In this document: one piece after another, positions 1-10,757 of the stretch
Layout: each line of letters starts with the position of its first letter
Position numbering within the stretch: position 1 is the first letter of the stretch
NCBI RefSeq assembly: GCF_010093815.1
Contig: NW_022985559.1
Location: 943,117-1,007,116 of the forward strand
DNA length: 64,000 bases
Direction: 5' to 3'
From: Pseudovirgaria hyperparasitica
Lineage: Eukaryota; Ascomycota; Dothideomycetes; Acrospermales; Acrospermaceae
Notes under the pieces: model-generated
Told to the model about the DNA's origin: nothing
What the model saw: only the letters and a program-made list of their open reading frames with translations
Databases searched by the model: none
Translations under genes and position numbers: made by a program

Positions 1-80
1 ATGAACAACAATGAACAACAATGAACAACAATGAACAACAATGAACAACAATGAACAACAATGAATAATAATGAATAACA
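1..80. repeat. 10-bp tandem repeat (ATGAACAACA)n
   Basis: Six exact copies of ATGAACAACA fill 1-60, followed by two degenerate copies (ATGAATAATA, ATGAATAACA) to 80 and an ATCA run. The array touches the window edge, so its true length is unknown. It lies downstream of the minus-strand gene at 1122-3353. Confidence 0.95.
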
Positions 81-1121
81 ATCAATCAATCCTCCACGTC
101 CAAGTGCACTATAACACAACTCTACATCCTACTCTAATATAAACACATAGCACTACCACCCAACTTCGTAAAACAATACGAAAGCAAAAGGACCCAGCCA
201 GCCAGCCAGTTAACTAGATAACCAGATAACCAGCGGTATCCGGAACAGCGCGGAAGAAGAAGTCCAGCGTACTACTTACTATAGTACTAATTAACATTCT
301 AACTAACACACATACACAATCTCCATCTAGCCCATCTAGCCCATCTAGTGAGTTATCTATCAGGATATATATGTACAAAGGTGCATGTAGAGTATATGTG
401 TATGCATGTATGCAAGTATGCAAGTATGTATGTATGTCGGTCATACGACGACACCAAGCAAATTACGCGCATTAGAGCGAACCAGGGTAATTAACAGGGC
501 TTGGAAGAAAGGTCCAATGTTGTTGTCCGCGTCGTATCAGCCGTATTCAGACGAGGTCACACCGTGTTTACCCTATTTGGCCGCATGCAAGAATGGGGAA
601 CGAGTCTTGATGTTGTTTCATCAGACAGACAAACTTAGTTGGTGTTTTTGTATTTGCCATAGCTACCGGGGGGCGCATATGCTACTCCTACTCCTACACC
701 ACCACCACCACCACCACCACCACCACCCAGGAGGCGCGATGCTGCAGCCAATTTCCCTTCTCCCCTCAATCAACCCGGTCTGCTCGCATGCATCAATTTC
801 ATGTATGCACACGGCGACTCCGGGGTATCGGTATCTATACAACATGATGAAAGCTCTCAAGTGAGAGAACGATGGATAGAGATAGTAGACATGCCGTGAA
901 TAACAAAAGAAAAAAAAGCGGTGAGAAAGAAAAAAAAGGTGAAATATCGCAGAATTATGTATGCCAATGCCGCAAAAATGCACGCGTGAGATATAGGATT
1001 GATGAAATAGTTCGTGAGTCATCATGCAAGGGGTATCTCGAAGCCGTTACTATCATCCCATAATGGTTTGTGTGAAAGGCGATACAAGCGGAATGGAAAG
1101 ACTGCATGTAGTGTCATGTTC
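81..1121. other. Gene-free 3' flank with microsatellites
   Basis: No convincing gene here. It holds an imperfect ATGT/ATGC run near 397-437 and a (CAC)n run of about ten units at 697-727. The short open frames that cross the (CAC)n tract translate to His or Trp homopolymers and look accidental. The region includes the 3' side of the following minus-strand gene. Confidence 0.6.
697..727. repeat. (CAC)n trinucleotide microsatellite
   Basis: About ten uninterrupted CAC/ACC units. No surrounding coding signal. Confidence 0.9.
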
Positions 1122-3353
1122 TTAGACGGAGATCATCAATGGATCCTTCGTGGCGGGAGCTGCGTTAATCGGGGCACGCTTGCTCTTGTTGTATGCTGCC
1201 ATCTCGAGGCCGATCTCGCGCATGCGCTCGCAGCCCTTGCCAGGGGAAGGCTTCTTTTCACCTTCCTTGGCCTGCTTGCGGCAATGCTTTTGATAAAGTT
1301 TCTGAAGACGACGTTGACGTTTCTGCTCTAGACCGGCCTTGATGTCGATGGCACCGCGGCTTGGGAGGTCGTTGGACTCGTCATCGTCGTAATCCAAAGG
1401 AGAAAGGGGGTTCATGACTGGAGCGCGAGGAAGAGAAGCGGCAATCTGCATAGACGGTCGCTCTGCCATGCCGACGAAGTGGAGGTTGGAGACGCGAACA
1501 GCAGGTGGAGAATGAATCAGGGATGCGCGGCGAGGTGGCCTTAGAGCAGGCGAGCGCATTCGTTTTGGAGGTGTGCCAGTATGTGCACGACGGATCGGAG
1601 CGGGTGAGCGGGTTCGGCGCATGGCTGCCGGTGGTGGCGAACGCATGCGGACTGGAGTGGTAGCCTTCTTGCTTGGGCGGGCAGTGCGCGGCTCGTCTTC
1701 ATCCATGGAATCGAAAGCGCCATGCATGAGCATGTGCTGGTCGGATACAGAGCCTGTTCTTGTTTCTTCCTCGTCGTCATCGAGCTCAGGGTCTGATGTT
1801 GGAAAAGAGGGATCAATGTCCTGGGGAGTAGTACGATGCTTTGCAGCTCGGCGACGCTCGATTGCGGAGGCATAAGCATCCTCCAACGGGCGATCCTCGT
1901 CCAGCGTACCACAGACAAAGTCAGTACTGTCCGGTAACTCTGGTGTTGGCTCAACGTTGATATTGATGGCATTCCGCTTCCTACGTCTAAGACGATTCGG
2001 TGAACTCTTGTGGTGCGTCAAGAACGCGACTTCACTGTCGGGCGAGCCAACAGAAGAGTCAGAGAAGCTACGACGGCCAAGGGGGCGGATGTGCTCAAGA
2101 TGGTCCGTAGAGGTTGCTGCAGTCGACAAGCCAGCGCCAGGTCCGGGAGCCCACCAGTCGTAATCAGAGCCAGCATCACTCTCGTCGTCCGAGCTGGCAA
2201 ATCCTGCCTCGTTGTCGGTATGAAAGCCGTCATCGGAATCTTCGTCCATATCGTTGGCACCTGCCCCGCCAAATTCATCGTCATCGTCATCATCCTCATT
2301 TTCATCCTCCTCATCGACATCCTGTTCCTCTTGCAGTGCTTCCTCTTCAGCTTCTTCTCCCAGTTTCCGCAAACAGTTTTCAATCTTCAGCGTGTCAGAC
2401 ACAGTCAGCCGGCTGCGATGGCATGTCGCCTCCTTGGTCCAATCGTCGTCTTCTTCTTTGCCACTGGCAAAGGCATGGAAGCGGGTGGCCTCGCTACGTC
2501 CAAGATCTGAGTTGCCACTCAACGTTCGCTTGTGGTTGGTAGAGGCAACTTTGCGAACACTCTTAGGGCTATCGTTGCGAACGGTGGAGTCCGAGTCTCG
2601 ATGTTGGCGAGGCGAAGCTGGGATGGACTCGCGTTGTTTCAATAAGGAAGGAGCAGGACTAGCGGCTCTGCTAATTTTCGGCTTCTTCTCTTGCAGGTGC
2701 ATCGGCTGCTCTGCCAAGACTTTGGATGGACATGCGAAGCGGATAGTGCAGCCTCGCTTGACTGGTGCAGTCTGCTCCATCTTTGGAGGAGTCTGTACGC
2801 GAGGGGTAGGAGTAGGAGTTGGCGACGCCTTGCGCCCACACGCAAAGGTGATGCACCGTTTTCGCCCAAGATTGGCCTCCAGAGTACTCTCGGGCATGGC
2901 CTGACCCTGGGGAACGACATGATCGTCATCAGTCTGGATCTTGACTTGAGATGGGTTAAAATCGAGTTTGCTGAAGACAGGGAGTATGTTAAACATAGAC
3001 GGTGGACAAGGAGGACTGGGCGAGCTGTTCCTTGTTCCGCAGCTAGTAAAACCACAATCGCTGGTCAAATCAGCGCTGGAATAGTCTTTGGGAGATTGAA
3101 GACATGGATCCTCTTCAGAATGGGTCTCGGGCTCGGAAACGTGAAGTGCCTGAGTCAATAAGGATTCCTGTCTCCGGGAGCTCGTGGGCCTTGTTTTAGT
3201 GAACTTGTCCGTCTCGGCAGCAAGGCTTGAGACTGGACCGGGAGTCCGCTGAGGGGGATGATCAGGAGGTTCGTCGACCTCTGTGGCGATTTCTCCACAG
3301 GAAACACATACTGTATCAACAGCAACATTCAACTGACCACTGGTCTGGTCCAT
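1122..3353 (-). CDS. Acidic fungal protein, DUF2457-like
   Basis: A single exon of 743 residues from the ATG at 3353. Two related Cys motifs are visible: KRCITFACG (about residues 165-173) and RGCTIRFACP (about 200-209). A long Asp/Glu-rich stretch lies around residues 330-400, followed by Arg/Ser/Pro-rich segments. The C-terminus is basic, with QKRQRRLQKLYQKHCRK and a PGKG..RMREIGLEMA segment. From memory this combination matches the fungal family DUF2457, whose function is not established; acidic and basic blocks suggest a nuclear or chromatin-associated protein, which is inference. The N-terminus carries CVSCG, a possible half zinc site. The 5' side faces more than 7 kb without a gene. Sure about the gene, less about the family. 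Confidence 0.8.
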   Translation of the reverse strand: MDQTSGQLNVAVDTVCVSCGEIATEVDEPPDHPPQRTPGPVSSLAAETDKFTKTRPTSSRRQESLLTQALHVSEPETHSEEDPCLQSPKDYSSADLTSDCGFTSCGTRNSSPSPPCPPSMFNILPVFSKLDFNPSQVKIQTDDDHVVPQGQAMPESTLEANLGRKRCITFACGRKASPTPTPTPRVQTPPKMEQTAPVKRGCTIRFACPSKVLAEQPMHLQEKKPKISRAASPAPSLLKQRESIPASPRQHRDSDSTVRNDSPKSVRKVASTNHKRTLSGNSDLGRSEATRFHAFASGKEEDDDWTKEATCHRSRLTVSDTLKIENCLRKLGEEAEEEALQEEQDVDEEDENEDDDDDDEFGGAGANDMDEDSDDGFHTDNEAGFASSDDESDAGSDYDWWAPGPGAGLSTAATSTDHLEHIRPLGRRSFSDSSVGSPDSEVAFLTHHKSSPNRLRRRKRNAININVEPTPELPDSTDFVCGTLDEDRPLEDAYASAIERRRAAKHRTTPQDIDPSFPTSDPELDDDEEETRTGSVSDQHMLMHGAFDSMDEDEPRTARPSKKATTPVRMRSPPPAAMRRTRSPAPIRRAHTGTPPKRMRSPALRPPRRASLIHSPPAVRVSNLHFVGMAERPSMQIAASLPRAPVMNPLSPLDYDDDESNDLPSRGAIDIKAGLEQKRQRRLQKLYQKHCRKQAKEGEKKPSPGKGCERMREIGLEMAAYNKSKRAPINAAPATKDPLMISV

Positions 3354-4568
3354 TGCAGAGCAATGGATGTGATCAATACTATGATTGACGGTTAAGGCAG
3401 TCCAAATGGTATGACAACGGAAGTGAGGTCGAATATGGCGAGAAGGAGTTGATATAGCGAGCAGATAGAGCTAGGTTGATTTGCGGGGGAACAGAGATGA
3501 ACAAGTATGCGCTGCAACAGATAGTGTTTCGGTGTAGTGTATGCACAGCAGAGACGAGGGTCTGTGTGTGTGTATATATGGATGGTGGCGAACGGTCGGC
3601 GCCCACAGGACGTTGTGTAAGGGTTATAATATCCGCATGGTTAAGTGGGAGAAGACAAAGAAGTTCGCAGGACGAGTGTTAGAAGAAGTAAAGGCAGCGC
3701 CAACGGAACAAAAGAGGAAGTGACAGCCAAGGACCTGGGATTGGCCCTGGAGGGAATTATGATGGACGTTAGAGAGAGAGATGGACGGGTTTGAGAGGTC
3801 AGTAGTAGTGTTGTGTGCGCAGAGTGGCAATGCAGATTGCTGCGGTGGCCGTAGGAAGTGAGGAGGTGTTGTTCTAGGGCGGCGTGGGATGGTTTGAAGG
3901 TAGGAGTTCGCACGGACGAATGTAGCGTTGCGGCTACAGCGTGACGCGTCGTCAGTTGGAGTGTTGGAGTGTTGGAGTGGTGTGTTGCAATGGATGAGAA
4001 GGAGGAGGAGTTGTCGAGAAGTATTAGAGGAGGGGAAAAGGCGAATGAAGAGGTGATTTGGGCGGAGGTGGAGGTGAAAGGGAAAAAAAAAACAGGCAGA
4101 GAGGGAGAGTGGGATCGGATGGGCCTTGCGGAAGTGGATTAGCGGTGTATGATCGGGAGCCAGCCGGAGGGTTGCTTGCTGACTGGTAAATTCTTTTCAC
4201 CCTGGAAGCTTCTTAAGAGAGCAAGCGAGCGAGATCATAAGAAGAGTAATAATAGTAATAATGGGAAAAGGTCGAAATTACTCATTACGAATTACGTGCG
4301 GAAACAGCGCTGCAACTGATATTACGGCCGCTGCAGCAAAGACATTACTCTCTACCCATCGAATTTAGCGCCGGCCATCTCCCTGTCGAGGGTTAGAGTT
4401 AGGTAGGTAATTACAGGAATTAGGCTGTTACTGTAACAGCCTGTAGGGAACCCTTCGAGAGTTGACGGGCCAGTTTGCAGGCTTTTTTTCATGCTGGTGG
4501 CGGTGGGACTGTCTTTGCCCTGCGCTGCCCTGCCCTGCATTGAATGCATCGCCATCGGCCCATCGTCG

Positions 4569-4612
4569 CACGCCGCACACCGCACACCGCACACCACACA
4601 CCACACACCGGC
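4569..4612. repeat. CGCACAC / CACACAC short tandem repeat
   Basis: Heptamer-like units (CGCACAC, then CACACAC variants) repeat about five to six times with substitutions. Confidence 0.75.
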
Positions 4613-5100
4613 ATCAGGCTCTTCATCATATGCAGGTAGTAAATAGTATATAACAATGTCTGGGTTGATTAGGCCAGAGGAGCAGTTGTCCACTTCTCAT
4701 CTGTTCGTACGAGCAAGAGCTGGCTGTGTATAATTAGAGTAATGATATAATACAGGATGACCGTCGTTACTGTAATTAATTACCAGATTAGAGCAGAAAT
4801 GAAGAAGTGGATGCAAGCAGCTGCATGGAAAAGCCTGGTTGTCGGTAAATTTGCGTATGTTGGTAGGTAGTCAGTCGCAGTAGTTGTATGGCTGGCGGCT
4901 GGCCAGAGTGGGCGGCGGGGCTACTGTAGGTATTAATTAGATACACATAGGCAGAGCTGGGCAACGCGCTGGGCAGGCAGTGGGCAGTCAGGCTGGCCGT
5001 CGCTTGGTCTTCTTGGGGCCTTCTTAGCGGCTTCTTAGCGGGTCTGGGCTGTTGTCTTTCTGTCAATCTGCCCTTATTTGACTGCCCAAGTTACAGTACT

Positions 5101-5133
5101 GCCCCCCCGCGCCCGCGCCCGCGCCCGTCCGCC
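5101..5133. repeat. (GCGCCC)n GC-rich microsatellite
   Basis: A poly-C run followed by three to four GCGCCC units, much more GC-rich than the surrounding DNA. Confidence 0.8.
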
Positions 5134-8100
5134 TGCCCACCTGCAGCTTGTTGTCGGTCGTCTCGCATGCACAGGTCGACTTTGGCCGGCAGATGCGCCG
5201 CCGTTCCATTTCAGGCAACGTGGTCTGCCGTAATAATAGTAATTCGTACTGTAATGAATAATCTTCCCTTGCTTTCACCACCAATCTCTTTCCAGCTCCA
5301 TCATCACCACCACCACTACCACGATACTACCACCAACCACTAACCACCAACCACCGGCGCCGGCAGCCATGTCACTTCGGCCCCTCCTGATACCCATCTT
5401 CATCGTCATTTCCGTCATTCTCGTCATCGTCGTCACCGGCACCCTACCTCGACCTACCACGTCACATCTGTACATGTGCTGATCTTTTACATCTTTAGCC
5501 ATACCCACCACTGTTACAGCGGGTACCTTTTTGCTCGCCATTGACTTATCCATATCGTGCTTCACGTTCCGCTGTTACCTTCTTCTGACCGCTGCAAGTA
5601 TGCTGACTGCACCTCCAGACACTGACACACTCTCATGGCACCGTCAGGCTGCTGACGATATCGGACGTCTCCACCATGACTTTCGTCGGCGCGCCTGCAA
5701 GCGTCCAGCCGGGCCTCCTACACAGCCTTCCGTCCAGCCATGGACTCAGAGCCACGGCCAGGCTGAGATTTCTAAGCGTGCGCTCGTCGTAGATAGAGTA
5801 GAGTCGTCGACGGATTGCAGAGGCGGCCATACAAAGAAATCCCGCATCCTGAGACTATCCGGTATCGTCTGTGAAACGATCTAAAATGTGGATTCTACTG
5901 CGTGGGGTCTGCCATCGGGATAGTGGACTTGGAACTTGGTGAGCAACCACTCATACACCTTCATTTGTCGGAATTCAACAGCCCAATCGCAATCCCGCTC
6001 TGGGCAAGGGGTGGCGCCGTGGGTACGTACCCAGGGATACAACACAGACCCTGATCCTCTGGCTTATAATGCGCACAGCTGCACATGATGCATGAAATCA
6101 TTCGGCTCACAACTGAAGAATTTTGACTGAGAATGCACTACTTGGTGAGCTCTAAATAGCTCGAAACCGCATCGCAATTGTGTCGCGCCATCTTCGCATC
6201 GCCCTGATCATGATGGAGAAAGTGTGTCGACTAGCTTTGAGTGCCGAGTGGCGTCCACTGCGACTTCGGCCACCTACCACACCTACTTACTAATTACCTG
6301 ACTCCTCGGGTCATCGGTTCGATTCACTGTCAAGGGCCTGTCTTGTCCTCTCCATTTCGATAATGAAAGGACGAGAGAAGAATTCGCGCCATAGCCCATA
6401 GGCCAGAGCCACAGCAGACTCTGCCATATCTGCACCCAGTCCGGCCGAGCTCGACGCGATAGATGGATCCATTCCAAGTCATTGCCATGTCATGCAGCTT
6501 TATCGCACTGGTCCACAGGATTTAGTGAAACTGTGCAGTGCGATGCATACTGCTTTATCGCCCTTACTACTAATTAATTACCACGTTAGTCGCGGCACAT
6601 ACATGAACACTACAGTGCTAGGACCTCACTCTATTCATACTTGGCAGTTCCTTGTCAGAAATGTCGCTTGTCTTAACGGTTTGTGCGAGGAAGGTCTGTC
6701 CCTGTCGCTGTACCAATGCTCCGTTTTGCGCATACACATGACCTGTAACCTGACACAGCGCTTTCTACTGTCCGTTCTTAATTCAACAATCCGTCTCTGT
6801 CATCGTCAAAACCATTCTATTTCTGTCAGACTCCCTTTGCCGTCACCGCTACATTCCTTCAAACCGCCACCTTACTTCACTCATGGGGGCACTCGGCCAT
6901 CTGCCTTGCGAGGAGACCAGGATCAATGCCAACAAACGTACCTCGGTGCTCGTGATGGTGCATATTCAGCTCCACCGCCAACAACAGCCACTCTTGTGTT
7001 ACGTTCAGCCTCGACAGCGACCCGTCACGGAATTGCCCGCAGGCCAAAGGCCAAAGGTAGATGCAATTCTTTGTGCTTTTCTACGCGAGTCTCATGGCGC
7101 CATCGTCTGTGCTTCTGTGCTTTGATACATTCACCATTAGATAGATCCATGCAGAAAAAGACGGTGTCAGCGACTACGTGCGGCTGCCTGCATCACGTCC
7201 TGCACAAAAGAACCCTCGTGTATGGCGCGTGTATCGCGTGTGGGGTCGCAAAAGTGCGGGGACGCGAGCATCCATCGACAAGCTTGTCATGGTCAAGCTC
7301 TTCGTTTATGCACAGTCAAGACGTCGCACGGCAGCTGGACGTCTGCCGTTTGCTGATCGCAACAGCTGATCTTACAAAAAAAGTCTTCAGACCCTATTGC
7401 TGATTCGTTACGCTCACCTCTCTCCGATGTTGTCTCGTCCAATGATGGACTGTCGGACTCAACGTTGACCAATCTCACCTCATCATCATCACACACACAG
7501 CAGCACGTGGATACCGCTGTAAGAGGAAGAGTAGACTGTGTCAGTCACGTAAGAATTTAAACTATATTTGGCAGTTTTAGCACTTCGCTCGGATTTCCCT
7601 TGGACGCCAGTACGTCCCGCTCCTCTAGTTGCCTCCTTGGTCATCCGCCAGATACTAGACATGCGCCGGATATGACGGCTACTGGGCTTCATACTGTTGG
7701 AGAGTCGTGATAGGCTCTCGGACATATTTTATCCCACGCGAACGTACGACGGTGCCGGATATGTTGCGATAACCACAAGTTGTTGACTGTGTGATGATTA
7801 TCCACTCCTTCGGGATGCGAGAAAGAAATAGGTAATCCGTCGTTTAGCATCCATCTCTCTATCAACCAGAGCGCGGGGTAAGAGCTCTCCTCGACAGCAC
7901 TGTATACTGACAATGCAGTGTAATCTCCCAGCTCCTCCAAGCTACATGATACAGACGGCATCCCATACTCGCAAACAGGACGTCTGCAGATGCATTCATC
8001 GGCGCTATGCTTCTGTCGGTCTTACGCAAGAGCCTGCCTTTGCAAGAACAAGACCGCCAGGCCCTATACACCGGTGCAAAATCTCATGTAATCACTACAC

Positions 8101-9045
8101 AATCACTCGTGTTCGATCGGCATCTATGCGAATCCGTCTCAGATCATGTCCCCCCCTTTGCTTTTCCTTTGAGTAGAGCGCAGGTGTCCGCAACCACATC
8201 TACGTCCACCGTAAATGTGGCAGACCACCGCAACACTAGTCTCATCTATATCGGCAGCGTATGCCTTACTTGTACATGATGTGAGTATGTCTCAGATGTG
8301 TGTCTTGATATGTGTGTGGATGCGGATGTGGATGTGTGCCGCCCACGCCGTCAGTCCGCTCGAGCAAGGGATGCGCATGCATTGTTATGGCTGAGGCTGT
8401 ACTTGGTAACAGCGTCGTGGCACTGCGCCATGGACTTACTTCTCAACTCTGCTCTGCTCTACTCAGCTCAGCTCTTGTAGCTTGGTAAATGAAGTGAGGG
8501 ATCTATCTGTTAATCACTCACTCACTCCTTGCGGAGAGGATAGTGAAGTACTGTCGATGTGAGGCGGGCGTGTGTTGGAAGGCGCAATATCAGATCCGTC
8601 CATCCATACTAGATCCATTCATATCAGATGCTATCCTATCCAGTCCTGTTCCAATCGATCAATCCCATATCGGGACACTGTTCCGACTCTTTTCCACTTT
8701 CTCTTTCTCTTTACCCAATCCCCCATCCCCTTGTCCCTCTTCCTCGAGATCTTCTATTTGTGACCTATCATCCTGTTGTCGACGGAGTAGTACTTAGTAA
8801 TAACAGTATTGATGACGCACTACAACCTTCTACTTCGCACTCACACTCGCACTTGTATGATACCATGATCCCATTCCATGACAAAACCTCTTGCCTTCTC
8901 CGATGGAGCAATAGATCAGTACTAGCTGGCTAAGTGACTGACTAGCACGTCATGCTCCACCACAACCACCACCACAAGTCTTTGATTTCCAATCACTCTG
9001 TCTCATCTCATTCGATATACGGCCTTGCCCTTTTCCTTCACTCCC

Positions 9046-9094
9046 TAGCATAGCATAGCAAAGCAAAGCAAAGCCCAGCCCAGCCCAACCCAGC
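9046..9094. repeat. Drifting pentanucleotide repeat (AGCAT/AGCAA/AGCCC)
   Basis: Units of five bases drift in blocks: AGCAT, then AGCAA, then AGCCC/AACCC. The block order suggests successive mutation followed by local expansion. Confidence 0.85.
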
Positions 9095-9365
9095 ATATCA
9101 CTCACAACCCAGCACAGCCCAATCCGTAACCTAGCATAATCTTAAACCCGCCAAGCAAGCTTATATCAAAACAAGCACCTGCTTCCTCCCCTTGGCCTGG
9201 GGTTGGTATGTCTGACCTACTTGTCTATCCTCCCCTGAGGACAAGATATCTGTGGTTGGGAGATGGAGGGAGATGTTATATATGTATATGTATATCCCCA
9301 CATCCATACACAGCAACGCTGCCTTTACTCCTCAGGAGACAGAACGAATGGGATTTCTAGCAGGT

Positions 9366-9432
9366 GTATGGATGGATGGATGGATGGATGTATGTATGTA
9401 TGTATGTATGTATGTATGCACGTATGTATGTA
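9366..9432. repeat. (ATGG)n-(TATG)n compound tetranucleotide repeat
   Basis: About six GGAT/ATGG units pass directly into about eight TATG units and a degenerate tail. Confidence 0.9.
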
Positions 9433-9596
9433 CAGCGTGATACATTCGTGTCAGTCAAACACGTGCCTAAGCAATGCATCGAAACGAAGTCCGTCTTACT
9501 CTCCAGTCTGTCTCGTCTGCATATGTATCTGCGTGGACAGTACAACAAACATGTCCCGTTTTTCATGTCGATATAATAGCTTAGATGTCAATCCAT

Positions 9597-9670
9597 TACA
9601 TCCATCCACCCCATTCACCCATTTACCCATTCACCAATTCATACACACATACATCCATACATACATACAC
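9597..9670. repeat. Degenerate CATC/CATA/CACC tetranucleotide repeat
   Basis: Imperfect CATCC, CATTCACC and CATA units in a row; roughly the reverse-complement sense of the array 230 bp upstream. Confidence 0.75.
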
Positions 9671-10030
9671 GTCCCAGCCCTCTTTCCCCCTCCTTCCTTC
9701 AGCCTCCCATCTTTCATCACACTCCCCCGAGACCAGCAACCAGGTCCTCAACACCACCACCACCACCACCACATCCACCCAAATCCATCCCTCCACCCCC
9801 TCCTTCCAAAGCAACAGAACAATCTCGCGCCTTCACACTCCGCCACACAGCACAGACATGTTCAAAAAAGCGCGGAATACCCCATTACATGAAAGGGCAG
9901 AATGCTGAGTCTTCCTCGCGCGTGTGATTATCTCTGTGTTTTTGGGGGTTTATTTTTATGCTATGTTTTGGTGTGTTCATGTGTTCGTGGACTGACTGTA
10001 AAGTGCAATAACACGGGCGACAACGCTTGG

Positions 10031-10108
10031 GTGGGTGAGCGAGTGAGTGAGTGAGCGAGTGAGTGAGTGAGTGTGCTAGTTGATAGGGATGGATGGATGG
10101 ATGGATGG
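10031..10108. repeat. (GAGT)n and (GATG)n tetranucleotide arrays
   Basis: A GAGT array with GAGC interruptions (10031-10074), then a five- to six-unit GATG array (10087-10108). Confidence 0.9.
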
Positions 10109-10757
10109 CGGTGGTTTTTTTTTCTTTCGTTGATGGTATGTTGTGGACTTTGGTCTGGGGCTACGGGGATGCTATGGCTTCTTGATTGCAGAGCTGAATT
10201 GATTGTAGGAATGTTTGACAATGGGGTAGCACAGTTCGGGTGTGTGTTGAAGTAGATGTCCCAAGCACGAGTACACGGCGAGGTATGCCCATGTCGATCA
10301 AATGAGCCGTTGCGTGCTCAACCCAAAGCCAGCCAGGGAGTTCATCAATCACGGTTCCCGTTGCTTTTATGTGATCCTATACAGCCAAAGGGTGCGAGGT
10401 GAGCGTAACTTCATGTCTAAAATAAAAGTCATGCGGCTTTCTAAGAGAGTGCAAACAAGTATGGTACGCAAGTTACAACATCAAGGTTGAAGTAGAATTC
10501 TTTCATTAGAAGGCTCGTATGCTACAGTCAGACATGCTATCATGAGTTCCTCCTCTACACAAGCCTGTGCCCGTGTTGTATGCTAGCCATACCACCAACT
10601 AAAGCCACAAACAGCGATAGCTAATCGAGGCTCCAGGGAATGCCTTGGCTCAAAGAAAAGACGTGACATGAGATTTGATCATCACCACAGAAAGACGCCA
10701 GTGCCCATTAAACCCGCCAAATTTTGTTTATCCGGAACGAAGAACAATGCGTGGCAT

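Larger units (their letters stand above)
3354..10757. other. Long gene-free region upstream of the DUF2457-like gene
   Basis: About 7.4 kb between the start of the DUF2457-like gene and the 3' end of hsp90. Open frames are short and biased by simple repeats; the longest (6492-7403, plus, 303 codons) has no domain, no conserved-looking composition and no splice-supported extension. Visible contents: GC-rich hexamer run (5101-5133), CGCACAC-type run (4569-4612), decayed pentamer array (9046-9094) and several tetranucleotide arrays (9366-10108). It could be a long promoter or 5' leader, a noncoding transcript locus, or both. Confidence 0.55.

Noticed and set aside
697-727. Poly-His/poly-Trp coding potential
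   Set aside because: Produced only by translation of the (CAC)n microsatellite.
6312-6330. GGTTCGATTC, a tRNA B-box match
   Set aside because: The flanking bases cannot form a T-arm stem and no A-box or acceptor stem is present.
6492-7403. 303-codon plus-strand open frame
   Set aside because: No domain, no motif, Cys/His/Ser-rich composition expected from noncoding DNA, no splice support.
9360-10110. Clustered repeats as a CRISPR-like array
   Set aside because: These are simple microsatellites without unique spacers, in a eukaryotic genome.
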